From positions 1 through 43,388 of the forward strand of contig CACAGG010000006.1 of NCBI GenBank assembly GCA_902531985.1: DNA of 43,388 bases. Reading direction: 5' to 3'. This stretch comes from an uncultured marine group III euryarchaeote. GTDB lineage: Archaea > Thermoplasmatota > Poseidoniia > MGIII > CG-Epi1. The position numbers and the translations under genes were made by a program. Of this stretch, positions 16,434-24,260 are shown piece by piece (the first letter of the stretch is position 1; each line of letters begins with the position of its first letter). Below the pieces are notes generated by a model. That model was not told where the DNA came from. It was given only the letters and a program-made list of their open reading frames with translations, and did not search any database.

Positions 16434-17215
16434 ATTTTCTCCTTATGTTCTTTTTCAACCTGAATTGCATGTTCTAATATTTTTGACCAATCATCTACAT
16501 ATGGTACTGGATCTTTACGACCTATTGCATTAAATGCCAAAATTCTTTCTATATCTGCCCCACTTTTTCCGCTACTTCGCCCTTCTTTATCGGGATTATA
16601 GCACGTATTCGTATTAGCGAATATAATATCAAAATCTAAGTTTAATCTCCCTATTGAAACTTCAGCATCTCTCAAGATTGTTTCTTTGTCACCATCAACA
16701 TAAGGAAGATAAAATGAAATTTTTTCATTTTTCCAATTTCCAACTTGAAAAGCTTTCTCCAAAGCTTCATAAAATTCGGGCCTGCAATCAGGATAAATTT
16801 CATGATCTCCGGAGTGAACTCCTAGTCCAATTTTTACATTTTTATCTTTTTTAGTTGCGATTGATAGGGCATACCCATACAAAATCGAAGCAAAGATAGC
16901 ATTCCTGTTTGGTACTACCGTTTGTTTCATTTGTTCTTCTTCATAATGCCCTTCAGGAATTTCAAAACCTTCTATAGTTAAGGCTGAGTGAAAAATAGAC
17001 ATTGCAGATTTTAAATCTACGATTTTTTGAGTGACTTTGATATTATTTTCAGAAAGATAAGCGATGTTGGCTTTTGCCCTTTCTAGCTCTATTTTGTGTT
17101 TTTGGCCGTAATCATAAGATATAGCATGAACTTTGTAGCCACTAGCTAATAAATTTACTAGAAGGCCTGTGGAATCCATTCCTCCTGAAAATGCTATTAC
17201 TGCAGTTTTATTCAT
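16430..17215 (-). CDS. queC: QueC-like 7-cyano-7-deazaguanine synthase with altered zinc site
   Basis: An ATP-pyrophosphatase-family protein of 261 residues that should make preQ0 from 7-carboxy-7-deazaguanine. The PP-loop SGGMDST is at residues 10-16. Further QueC features are VVPNRNAIF, GVHSGDHEIYPDCRPEF and the C-terminal TCYNPDKEGR segment. In typical QueC, four cysteines spaced C-x9-C-x2-C-x2-C bind zinc. Here only C205 remains; the others are S215, S218 and D221, although flanking residues (EGRxxGK) align closely. The gene overlaps queE and queD by four bases each. Either zinc is dispensable in this lineage or the activity has shifted. Confidence 0.87.
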   Translation of the reverse strand: MNKTAVIAFSGGMDSTGLLVNLLASGYKVHAISYDYGQKHKIELERAKANIAYLSENNIKVTQKIVDLKSAMSIFHSALTIEGFEIPEGHYEEEQMKQTVVPNRNAIFASILYGYALSIATKKDKNVKIGLGVHSGDHEIYPDCRPEFYEALEKAFQVGNWKNEKISFYLPYVDGDKETILRDAEVSIGRLNLDFDIIFANTNTCYNPDKEGRSSGKSGADIERILAFNAIGRKDPVPYVDDWSKILEHAIQVEKEHKEKI

Positions 17216-17820
17216 TCAACTCCCATCCATTTATGCGTCTGAAGTGATAAATTCCAACCAGGATTTTGCATTACCATGTCAAAAGTACTGTGGAAAGTTT
17301 TGCCATTAATTCCTGCATCTTTTGATTCATCATAACAAGGTTGGAGGAATAAATTGTCGAATCCTTTTTTCAATTCATCATACATCGATAAATCTTGTCC
17401 AGTGTAAACTACTTTGAGTTCGTGTCCCTCAGTTTGTTTAATAGGAAATTCGGGGTGGATCATATTTTTCGGGCTTACACAAATCCAATCGACCAATCCA
17501 TTCTCTAATTCAATGGTTCCATTAGTTTCTATGGCTATATTGTAGCCTTTGGAATGTAATTCATCAGACAATGGCCTAAGCTTTTGCATTGCAGGTTCTC
17601 CTCCTGTATAAATTATTCTTTTTGTTGAATGTTTTTCCACTTCATTAATTATTTCAGAAATAGTCATCCTATCCCAAACAGAAAAGTCGGTATCACACCA
17701 TGTACAACTCAGATTACAGCCTCCAAAACGAATGAAAATACTTGGAGTTCCTGTGTGGTAACCTTCACCCTGAACCGAGTGGAAAATTTCAACTATGGGA
17801 TAACTTTTTTCTCTTGTCAT
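17212..17820 (-). CDS. queE: 7-carboxy-7-deazaguanine synthase (radical SAM)
   Basis: QueE of 202 residues, the radical SAM enzyme that contracts 6-carboxy-tetrahydropterin to 7-carboxy-7-deazaguanine. The family opening EIFHSVQGEGYHTG and FIRFGGCNLSC is present. The cluster motif CxxxCxxC is C35, C39, C42 (CNLSCTWCDTDF). The GGEP motif lies in YTGGEPAM, and FLQPCYDES matches the C-terminal region. Only one base separates it from folE upstream, and it overlaps queC by four bases. Unlike QueC and QueD in this operon, the visible catalytic residues are canonical. Confidence 0.93.
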   Translation of the reverse strand: MTREKSYPIVEIFHSVQGEGYHTGTPSIFIRFGGCNLSCTWCDTDFSVWDRMTISEIINEVEKHSTKRIIYTGGEPAMQKLRPLSDELHSKGYNIAIETNGTIELENGLVDWICVSPKNMIHPEFPIKQTEGHELKVVYTGQDLSMYDELKKGFDNLFLQPCYDESKDAGINGKTFHSTFDMVMQNPGWNLSLQTHKWMGVE

Positions 17821-17821
17821 T

Positions 17822-18388
17822 CTAATTTTTTATTAAATCCATTAATTCAGCTCTAGCTTCAGCTTTTTCAAAGAAAACGCCTCTCATAGCAGATGTAGTC
17901 ATTGTAGCATGACTTTTCTTTATTCCTCTGCATCCCATGCATTCATGCTTTGCTTCAATGATTATGGCAGCACCTAAAGGTTCCAAGTATTTTTCAAGAG
18001 CGTCGGCAACTTGTGTTGTTATTCTTTCTTGATTCTGTAGCCTTCTAGAGAAAACTTCGACAATTCTAGCCAATTTAGAAATACCTACTATTCTTTCTGT
18101 TGGGATATAAGCAACGTGTGCCTTACCCGTAAAGGAAAGCATGTGATGTTCACATGTAGAATAAAATTCTATGTCTTTTAGAAGAACAATACCGTCATAT
18201 CCTTCTCCATTAAATGTAGCATTCAGAGTGTCTTTTGGGTTTTTATTATATCCCGAATACAATTCTTTCCAAGATTCTACAACTCGTTTTGGTGTGTTTT
18301 TGAGCCCTTCCCTTAGCTCCCCGTTATCGTCTAATGCGGTATCATTTTCTATTTTTAACAATATATTTTTTATTGATTCTTCAATCAT
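17822..18388 (-). CDS. folE: GTP cyclohydrolase I (FolE type)
   Basis: A full-length GCYH-IA of 188 residues that converts GTP to dihydroneopterin triphosphate, the first step toward preQ0. Zinc and active-site motifs are intact: STCEHHMLSFTGKAHVAYIP, HECMGCRGIKKSHATM and the end TSAMRGVF. Many archaea use MptA (GCYH-IB) instead, so a bacterial-type FolE suggests transfer from bacteria at some time. Its start abuts the stop of the upstream membrane-protein gene with no gap. Grouping with QueE, QueC and QueD points to a 7-deazaguanine role rather than folate. Confidence 0.95.
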   Translation of the reverse strand: MIEESIKNILLKIENDTALDDNGELREGLKNTPKRVVESWKELYSGYNKNPKDTLNATFNGEGYDGIVLLKDIEFYSTCEHHMLSFTGKAHVAYIPTERIVGISKLARIVEVFSRRLQNQERITTQVADALEKYLEPLGAAIIIEAKHECMGCRGIKKSHATMTTSAMRGVFFEKAEARAELMDLIKN

Positions 18389-19228
18389 TTACATTTCCTC
18401 CTTGCTTAGTGTACTTTTTTCGTTTATTGGCCTTACCAGAAAAGTAGGATGATTCTTAATCCAAGAGGTAAGGCTTCTTTTTTCATGCTCAATTACTTCT
18501 ACTTTCATTCCTAATTTTAATTCGTCATCAGATCTAACTGAAAAGTTATTTTTGTAAAGAATACTATCGCCGGGCAACCCCATTTTGCTTATTGTAGCAG
18601 TATAAGGATAAGATGAATATTTGCCTATAGGGTTGAGTTTAGTTATTTCTCCTTTTTTACCTATAAATTCAGGAAATAGCAGATCCATATCAAATCCAAA
18701 TAGTTTGTATAGAAACTTACCGCCTATTCCAAAAAGCCAAGAGAATATACCAACAAACATTCCAATGAATATGCCTCCGCTGAGAGTAAAACCCATAAAA
18801 AGTAAAACGAACGGTAGCATTATCGCAACTGGAATAGCTAAGAGGAAAAGATAGAGAATTTCGAAAATATCGAACTCTGGGGTGCCTCTCCGTTCAAGAA
18901 GATAAGCGCTTACAACACAAAAAAGGTAATAGAAGAAAAATGTAAATGAATAGTACATCATTTTCATTTGTCCCTTGTGAGTTTTAATTCCAAAAAACCA
19001 ATCCATGAAAAATATTTTGTCTCTTTTAAGTTCGGGGTTGTTGTCTACAGTTTTTTCTCCAGAAACTTGCTCATTTTCATTATCTGAAGCTCGACTAGTC
19101 TCTTTGTTAGTGATGTCTACAGTTTTTTCAATACTTTTATTGTCTATTTCCTCGCCGTTGTCTACAGTAACTGAACCTTCTTTCCATTTGCGATACTCTT
19201 CGCTGTTTTGGTCTACTTTATCTATCAT
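18389..19228 (-). CDS. Membrane protein with NfeD-like C-terminal OB-fold
   Basis: A 279-residue protein with a charged N-terminal region (1-70) containing SEEYRKWKEG at 9-18 and two EKTVD units. Three to four hydrophobic helices follow at about 90-180. The C-terminal domain (about 190-265) begins GKKGEITKLNPIGK and ends in GMKVEVIEHEKRSL, a pattern like the NfeD OB-fold that follows membrane helices. NfeD proteins are linked to membrane quality control and flotillins. The gene overlaps the RHH gene by four bases and touches folE, so it belongs to this operon, but a link to deazaguanine synthesis is unclear. The SEEYRKW motif recurs in the DUF3592-like protein at 24257. Confidence 0.7.
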   Translation of the reverse strand: MIDKVDQNSEEYRKWKEGSVTVDNGEEIDNKSIEKTVDITNKETSRASDNENEQVSGEKTVDNNPELKRDKIFFMDWFFGIKTHKGQMKMMYYSFTFFFYYLFCVVSAYLLERRGTPEFDIFEILYLFLLAIPVAIMLPFVLLFMGFTLSGGIFIGMFVGIFSWLFGIGGKFLYKLFGFDMDLLFPEFIGKKGEITKLNPIGKYSSYPYTATISKMGLPGDSILYKNNFSVRSDDELKLGMKVEVIEHEKRSLTSWIKNHPTFLVRPINEKSTLSKEEM

Positions 19229-19398
19229 TTTTCTTTGATTCTTCCATGCCTCAAGTCTATATCATCTAATTGATCCAATAGTCTTCGACAAGCAGTTCTG
19301 ATTGCATCAGCTAAACTAACGTATTTTTTTTCATCTCCAACATGGAGTTTTAAGTCAGCTATTATCTCTGCAGGCATGTCTAAACTAATCTTGGGCAT
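19225..19398 (-). CDS. Ribbon-helix-helix (CopG-type) small DNA-binding protein
   Basis: A short ORF of 57 residues. It begins MPKISLDMPAEIIADLKL, giving the N-terminal strand (KISLDMP) and first helix. After a turn (GDEKKYVS), the second helix LADAIRTACRRLLDQLDD follows. This is the MetJ/Arc/CopG ribbon-helix-helix plan, in which a dimer inserts a two-stranded sheet into the major groove. The ATG is 26 bases from the centre of a TATA-like element. The stop overlaps the next gene by four bases (ATGA), making this the first gene of the NfeD-like-folE-queECD run. A 22-base imperfect palindrome lies just upstream of its TATA element. It is a good candidate for an autoregulatory repressor of the operon. 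Confidence 0.75.
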   Translation of the reverse strand: MPKISLDMPAEIIADLKLHVGDEKKYVSLADAIRTACRRLLDQLDDIDLRHGRIKEK

Positions 19399-19419
19399 AG
19401 TTTTCTCTGTTCGGTAGAG

Positions 19420-19428
19420 TATATATTA
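19420..19428 (-). promoter_or_regulatory. TATA box for the RHH-folE-queECD operon
   Basis: On the minus strand this reads TAATATATA and is centred 26 bases before the ATG of the RHH gene, which predicts a leaderless transcript. Confidence 0.6.
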
Positions 19429-19448
19429 GTATTCTTCGAGTAATACTA
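19427..19448. promoter_or_regulatory. Imperfect palindrome, candidate operator
   Basis: Seven-base arms TAGTATT and AATACTA surround a central TCGA, giving a dyad of 22 bases. It abuts the TATA box on the side where TFB binds, so a protein bound here would block initiation. Ribbon-helix-helix dimers bind such sites. It also lies just past the MATE stop codon, but lacks a T run, so a terminator is less likely. Confidence 0.45.
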
Positions 19449-19456
19449 GAGTAATA

Positions 19457-20839
19457 TCAATTAAGTGATTCATCTATGGACTTGATAGTCTTCCATACCC
19501 AAATCGGCCCCACAATAGCAGATACACCAATGGAAATTGCTATGGAATACCAAATCCAAACTATGTCATAATCATTATTTGCAAAATAGTAACCAAGTGG
19601 TGCGGATATTAGCAAGACTCTGAGTGCAGTAATTACCAACACTGGAAATCCTCTTCCCAATCCTTGCATTATTCTACCACAAGGCATAGCTATTCCAACA
19701 AAAGGGTACGCAAAGCAAAGTGTTCTTAAAGCTCCAATACCAATTTCTTCAATAGCTTTGTCATCTGTAAATAATCCCATAATATAAGGTGCAGCTGCAA
19801 ATACAAGAGCAGATGCGATTGCCACGATAACAAATGCTCGACTTATTCCATAGATTATAATTGCTTTGACTTTGTCGATTCTTTCAGCGCCAGTAAACAT
19901 CCCAACAGTTGTAACCAATCCTGTTGCTATACCCATTATCGGTAAAAATAATAGCATATCTAGTCTTCCTGAAATAGTATAGGCAGCAACTGCATCAGGT
20001 CCATATCCATCTATCAAAATATAGTTAAAAACGCCTTGTCCGAATGACATAATAATCATAGATATTGATGAAGGAATTCCAACCCACAGTATTTCCTTCA
20101 TTAATTTAGTTGAAAAAATAAAATTCCTTAAATCAAAACTGATGTAAGCATGTTCTCTCCAAAAAAGCATGTAAATAAATATTGTGAAAACTATAGTCTG
20201 TGAGACTACACTAGCTAGCGCCGCGCCTTCAACTCCCATTCCTAAGCCAAATCCACCGTATCTTTCTAAATTAAAAATAAATATTGGATCTAATATTAAG
20301 TTCAGAATAGTTCCTATTACAGCTACCATTACTGGAAATTTCATATCACCTTCACCTGCTAATATTGACCTAAAAACTATAGCAAAGACTATGAAAGTCA
20401 TACCATAACAAGTAACTTTCAGGTAACTCCAAGATTCATCGAGCATTTCATCAGGAGTTCCCAAACCAGATAGTACTTTTTTGCCAATTAGTAATCCAAA
20501 AATAGTCAACGATAGGCCAAGAAATAAGGCAAGTAAAAGTCCATGTTCAGCAGCATTATCAGCTTTGTTTTTATCTTTAGCTCCGATAGCTCTTGAGATA
20601 GAAGATGTAACACCAGTACCAACACCAAATGTTATTCCCATTACAAAGAAGTAAAGAGGCATGTTGAATGCTACAGCAGTAATTGAATCCCCACCTAATT
20701 GTCCAATAAATAGCATATCCACTATTGAGTACATAGTTTGTATGGTCATTCCAGCCATCACAGGAAGTGCTATACTCCACAGAGCTTTTTCAGGTTTTTC
20801 TAAAAAATCCTGAAGTCGTGATTCATTTTCTTCTTGCAC
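19457..20839 (-). CDS. MATE family efflux protein
   Basis: A 460-residue protein with about twelve hydrophobic helices in two homologous halves, the standard size for multidrug and toxic-compound extrusion transporters. Family features include the N-terminal LQDFLEKPEKALWSIALPVM and MYSIVDMLFIGQLGGDSITA, and GVGTGVTSSISRAIGAKD in the first half. It should export cationic or aromatic compounds driven by H+ or Na+. The GTG at 20839 is the only sensible start, and a CTAAATAG element is centred about 25 bases upstream. The HCSLCDITHG gene lies 37 bases upstream on the same strand. Substrate is not predictable. Confidence 0.93.
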   Translation of the reverse strand: MQEENESRLQDFLEKPEKALWSIALPVMAGMTIQTMYSIVDMLFIGQLGGDSITAVAFNMPLYFFVMGITFGVGTGVTSSISRAIGAKDKNKADNAAEHGLLLALFLGLSLTIFGLLIGKKVLSGLGTPDEMLDESWSYLKVTCYGMTFIVFAIVFRSILAGEGDMKFPVMVAVIGTILNLILDPIFIFNLERYGGFGLGMGVEGAALASVVSQTIVFTIFIYMLFWREHAYISFDLRNFIFSTKLMKEILWVGIPSSISMIIMSFGQGVFNYILIDGYGPDAVAAYTISGRLDMLLFLPIMGIATGLVTTVGMFTGAERIDKVKAIIIYGISRAFVIVAIASALVFAAAPYIMGLFTDDKAIEEIGIGALRTLCFAYPFVGIAMPCGRIMQGLGRGFPVLVITALRVLLISAPLGYYFANNDYDIVWIWYSIAISIGVSAIVGPIWVWKTIKSIDESLN

Positions 20840-20876
20840 ACTTCATCTATAATCGTAGCTATTTAGTGGTTGATGT

Positions 20877-21242
20877 TTATGCTTCTATTTTTTTTTCTAT
20901 TAAAGCAGCTAAAGTGTTTGGGTTCTTCTTACATTTCCTTAGTTCATCATTTGTAACAAGCATTACATAGTTGGTATTGGTTTTTCCAACTATGCATGGT
21001 GTTAAATTGGTAGTATACTTTTCTAGCTTTGGATTTCTTTCATTAAGATGAACAAAGTCAATAGGTATTTTCAATTTCTTTTCGCATTTTTTCCACGAAT
21101 CTTTTTTTCCCATACTGCCATGAGTAATATCACAAAGGGAGCAGTGAGATCCTCCGAAAAATTTACCTGTAATATATTTGAATTCACCGATTAAGCCCCC
21201 GTCTGCGTGATATACTCCTATAATCTTGTTTATTCCTGTCAC
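20877..21242 (-). CDS. Conserved protein of unknown function with HCSLCDITHG motif
   Basis: A soluble protein of 121 residues starting at GTG. The N-terminal half reads GVYHADGGLIGEFKYITGK and then GSHCSLCDITHG, with a CxxC pair. I recall bacterial proteins with the same layout and no known function. The central part has a tryptophan-lysine-rich helix (DSWKKCEKKLKIPIDFVHLNE) and the end a cysteine (LTPCIVG). The two cysteines and histidines could bind metal or act as a thiol site; this is inference. It has a strong TATA box 24-25 bases upstream and precedes the MATE gene. Confidence 0.7.
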   Translation of the reverse strand: MTGINKIIGVYHADGGLIGEFKYITGKFFGGSHCSLCDITHGSMGKKDSWKKCEKKLKIPIDFVHLNERNPKLEKYTTNLTPCIVGKTNTNYVMLVTNDELRKCKKNPNTLAALIEKKIEA

Positions 21243-21261
21243 ATCACATTTTTATTTTTTT

Positions 21262-21271
21262 GTTATAAAAG
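21262..21271 (-). promoter_or_regulatory. TATA box for the HCSLCDITHG gene
   Basis: On the minus strand this reads CTTTTATAAC, centred 24-25 bases before the GTG at 21242. It is a near-consensus archaeal TATA element, consistent with a leaderless transcript. Confidence 0.6.
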
Positions 21272-21316
21272 CTTGCTTCCATAGTGCCTACTTTGTTCTT
21301 AGTGCTTAGCTTAACG

Positions 21317-21323
21317 TTATATT
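21317..21323 (+). promoter_or_regulatory. TATA box for the MFS transporter gene
   Basis: TTATATT is centred 24 bases before the GTG at 21344. With the opposite-strand element at 21262 it forms a divergent promoter pair in a gap of about 100 bases. Confidence 0.55.
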
Positions 21324-21343
21324 GGAGATTGTGAAGTATCTTT

Positions 21344-22675
21344 GTGGATTCAAGAAAAATCGAAGAGGAGATTAATCCCCCAAAGGAGCTTTATGCTTAC
21401 CATGCAACCAGTTCCTTTGCACACGATATTTCCATGCCTTATCTCAGTTATTTTGCAGTAAGGCTTGGTGCATCATTTGAACTAATTGCCTGGATTCAAT
21501 CAACGATGAATCTGCTTCCTAATGCATTACAATACTTTTGGGGGTGGATTTCAGATACAAAGTTGGTAAGAACTTATTGGATTATTGGAGGGTCTATTCT
21601 TGCATCTATCGCACTTTACTTTTTATCCGAGGTAAAAGGCCCGTATGAAATATTATTTTTGGTAATGCTTTATTCGGTTGCTCTATCTATTATTACTCCA
21701 ACGTGGTCTGCATTACAGGGAGATTGGATGAATCCTGCAAAGAGAGGAAGTACTCTAAGCAGATTTCACGTGATAGGTGGCTTAACAGGCTTAGTAGGTT
21801 CACTCATAGCAGTATACTCAGTTTATGTGAACGAGTCAGATACAGCAGATTCATTTCGTCCTTTGTTTGCTATTGCTGCAGTTGCTACCTTTGTCGGCGG
21901 TTTAATTCTAATCAGAGTCCCTTACAGAGATCCAGACAAAATTGAGGATGTGCAATTATCGGATAATGACAAGCAAGAGTATTCAGATACATTTCGTAGT
22001 TTTGTAAATGCTCAGGCATTTTATACCCTGAATATGTCATTAATTTGGCCTTTATTTGCGATGATTTTGATTGATGTTTTAGAAGTTGATAACATGGTCC
22101 TAGTGGCCTTTAGTTTAGTTGGAGCAGTTTCAGAAATGGCATTTCAGCCAATTATGGGGCGGATTGTAGATAGAGTTGGACCTTTACCTGTATTGATTAT
22201 GAGTAGAATAGGCTTTGCAATTTTACCCTTCATTTATGCATTCTTTCCAACGATAGAAGTTATGCTTGCACTACAGATTTTAATTTTAGGGCCTTGTTTT
22301 AGTGCTTTTCTTATAACTCAGAACGCTTTAATTCTAGATTTAGCACCTAACAAAGAGAGGGCAGCTTACTTTAGTTATTATAATTCGAGAATTGGAATAA
22401 CTACTTTTTTCGGTGCCCTAGCTGGAGGATACTTGGCAGGTTATCTGGAAGATTTCTCAGGCTCACTTTTCTTAATTGATAGTTTGATGAATTTTGCTTT
22501 GATTGGCTCTTCAGATCAGACTTGGCGTGCTATTTTCACAATATTTTTGATATCAGGAATAGGTCGAAGTATAGGGACAATTCCATTTTTGAAACTTAGA
22601 ATGCCTAAGAAATATCCAGGTTCCATTTATTTGGTTGATAGATTAATGGAATTCAGGATGTTTAAACGTCGTTAA
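21344..22675 (+). CDS. MFS transporter
   Basis: A 443-residue membrane protein with about twelve hydrophobic helices. MFS traits are a loop motif near SDTKLVRTYWIIGGS after helix two and the repeat-half loop GRIVDRVGPLPVLIMSRIG. It starts at GTG with a TATA element 24 bases upstream. No motif assigns a substrate, and related archaeal proteins are usually labelled only as MFS. It is transcribed divergently from the HCSLCDITHG-MATE pair and converges on the Rieske oxygenase gene, with the two stop codons directly abutting (22675/22676). Confidence 0.85.
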   Translation: MDSRKIEEEINPPKELYAYHATSSFAHDISMPYLSYFAVRLGASFELIAWIQSTMNLLPNALQYFWGWISDTKLVRTYWIIGGSILASIALYFLSEVKGPYEILFLVMLYSVALSIITPTWSALQGDWMNPAKRGSTLSRFHVIGGLTGLVGSLIAVYSVYVNESDTADSFRPLFAIAAVATFVGGLILIRVPYRDPDKIEDVQLSDNDKQEYSDTFRSFVNAQAFYTLNMSLIWPLFAMILIDVLEVDNMVLVAFSLVGAVSEMAFQPIMGRIVDRVGPLPVLIMSRIGFAILPFIYAFFPTIEVMLALQILILGPCFSAFLITQNALILDLAPNKERAAYFSYYNSRIGITTFFGALAGGYLAGYLEDFSGSLFLIDSLMNFALIGSSDQTWRAIFTIFLISGIGRSIGTIPFLKLRMPKKYPGSIYLVDRLMEFRMFKRR

Positions 22676-23746
22676 TTAATTGTAATATTTCTCTAACAAC
22701 AGATGGAAATGATGAACTCCGATCTCTCTTTTAGGAGAGTATCTTCCTCTGTCATAAGAATTGGACTTAACACCTTTCTGGACAGATTCTACAATTTCTT
22801 CATCCTCCAGTTCAACTTTATCTAAATCAGCCCCAGCTCCTTTTTCCATTAATTCTTCTTTCCAAACATAAGTGAAATAATCTATTTCTGTATATTCAGG
22901 AGACTTTGGTTTTACTACATTTATTGATAAGCCCCAAGGATAAAAATTGAACATCATATTAGGAAACAAAAAGAAGTAATATGCTGAAACATTCTTACCA
23001 TAATCCTGATGTTCTTTTGGTAAATCAAAGGTATTCTCATCATCTTTGCCAATGCCTATTTGCAATACAGTATTGTCAATTCCTTGTGTAAAATAATCTT
23101 CATATTCTAATTCTTTGTTTAAATCTTTATGAACAAATGGAATGTGAAAACCTTCCAAATAATTATCGCAATAGAGTGCCCAATTTGCATTCACTTTGTA
23201 GGTTCTTGATAGTTCAGGTCTGTAGACAAATTCATCTACAGGTAACCAATCTAATCTTTCAGCCATTGGCCCAATTAGTTCAGACAATTCACATCTTTTT
23301 TTATTTATTATAAATATTAGATTTTTCCAAAAATCCATCTCGATCTCAGGCAAATTATCTTCGTTACTCGGAAAATTCTCTACTTCATTAAATTCAGGCA
23401 TGAATTTTATTTTTCCATCTAAATGGAATTGTCTTCCATGGTATCCACATACCAAAGATTTAGTTTTACAGGCTTTTTCACAAACTATATTTCCTCTGTG
23501 AGTACAAACATTAGATAAGCATCTAATATCTTCATTATCTTTTGTTAATACATACGGTTCATTTACCATGCCTTCAAGTAAAATATCAGGATGAGCATTA
23601 TTTTTTTCCAGTAAACTTTTGTCTCCGATAAATTGCCAACTTCTATCAAATAATTTTTTTAATCTTTTATAAATTTTAGGACTATAATAAAATTTTGAAG
23701 GTAAAGTCTTTGCTTTTTTGATATCTGAATCAATATTAATTTTCAT
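22676..23746 (-). CDS. Rieske ring-hydroxylating-type oxygenase, alpha subunit
   Basis: A Rieske non-haem iron oxygenase. The [2Fe-2S] site is CTHRG and CGYHG (CxH and CxxH separated by about 17 residues). The mononuclear iron site is DNYLEGFHIPFVH. The lack of an aromatic-dioxygenase signature and the SRPBCC-type tail resemble carnitine, betaine or choline monooxygenases of the YeaW/CntA group, but the substrate is not determined. The ORF can begin at 23776. I prefer the ATG at 23746 because the family usually opens with a short IDxDIxxAxTLPxxFY stretch right after the start, and this reduces overlap with the upstream gene from 41 to 11 bases. No reductase gene lies nearby. Confidence 0.88.
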   Translation of the reverse strand: MKINIDSDIKKAKTLPSKFYYSPKIYKRLKKLFDRSWQFIGDKSLLEKNNAHPDILLEGMVNEPYVLTKDNEDIRCLSNVCTHRGNIVCEKACKTKSLVCGYHGRQFHLDGKIKFMPEFNEVENFPSNEDNLPEIEMDFWKNLIFIINKKRCELSELIGPMAERLDWLPVDEFVYRPELSRTYKVNANWALYCDNYLEGFHIPFVHKDLNKELEYEDYFTQGIDNTVLQIGIGKDDENTFDLPKEHQDYGKNVSAYYFFLFPNMMFNFYPWGLSINVVKPKSPEYTEIDYFTYVWKEELMEKGAGADLDKVELEDEEIVESVQKGVKSNSYDRGRYSPKREIGVHHFHLLLEKYYN

Positions 23747-24260
23747 CTTTACTGCTTCTTGGCCAATTTCTGACATAAGTTAATAGTTTTGTCTCTGCGC
23801 AAAGTTCATTTTCCTTGTCATAGCCTTTTACAATTAGCCATTCTTCATGTTTGTTATTCTGATTTATTCCATTGACGTATGAGTTAATATTTTCTTTTGT
23901 TAACTCAAAGATGACAGTCAAGTCACTTTTCACAGCTTTGAGATATTTGATATTCGCTTCTTTTGTAAAAACATAGGCATCAATTCCTTTTTTACTCAAA
24001 ATTAAAGGTAGGGCCATTCCATAGTACATATCCATTCCAGAGTATGTAGTTCCTCCAAACATTATCTTGTCGAAGGCACTATTGAGCCATGATTGTGTAA
24101 TAATCATTTTAGCTTTCATAAAATCATCACTTATACTCACAACTTTAATTCTATTAGCTATTGATGGAGGCCAACGATTCATCATCTTAGCCAGTTGTTT
24201 TGAGTTTAGATCACGTTCTTTGTATTTTTTGGAATAATATTTGAATGGATTAAGAATCAA
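23736..24260 (-). CDS. DUF4442 hotdog-fold protein (thioesterase-like)
   Basis: A 174-residue protein resembling the DUF4442 group of PaaI-like hotdog proteins. Typical pieces are NPFKYYSKK near the start, a helix around GGTTYSGMDMYYGMALPLIL, and strands with KEANIKYLKAVKSDLTV. Hotdog proteins often hydrolyse or bind acyl-CoA; no catalytic residue can be assigned by eye. The start is TTG, overlapping the previous stop by four bases (TTGA), and no ATG occurs in a suitable place. It overlaps the Rieske gene, so the two are probably coupled. Confidence 0.72.
   Translation of the reverse strand: MILNPFKYYSKKYKERDLNSKQLAKMMNRWPPSIANRIKVVSISDDFMKAKMIITQSWLNSAFDKIMFGGTTYSGMDMYYGMALPLILSKKGIDAYVFTKEANIKYLKAVKSDLTVIFELTKENINSYVNGINQNNKHEEWLIVKGYDKENELCAETKLLTYVRNWPRSSKDEN

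Noticed and set aside
19427-19448. Palindrome as a terminator for the MATE gene
   Set aside because: It is AT-rich with no T tract and sits directly against the TATA box of the next operon. An operator reading fits better, though a double role cannot be excluded.
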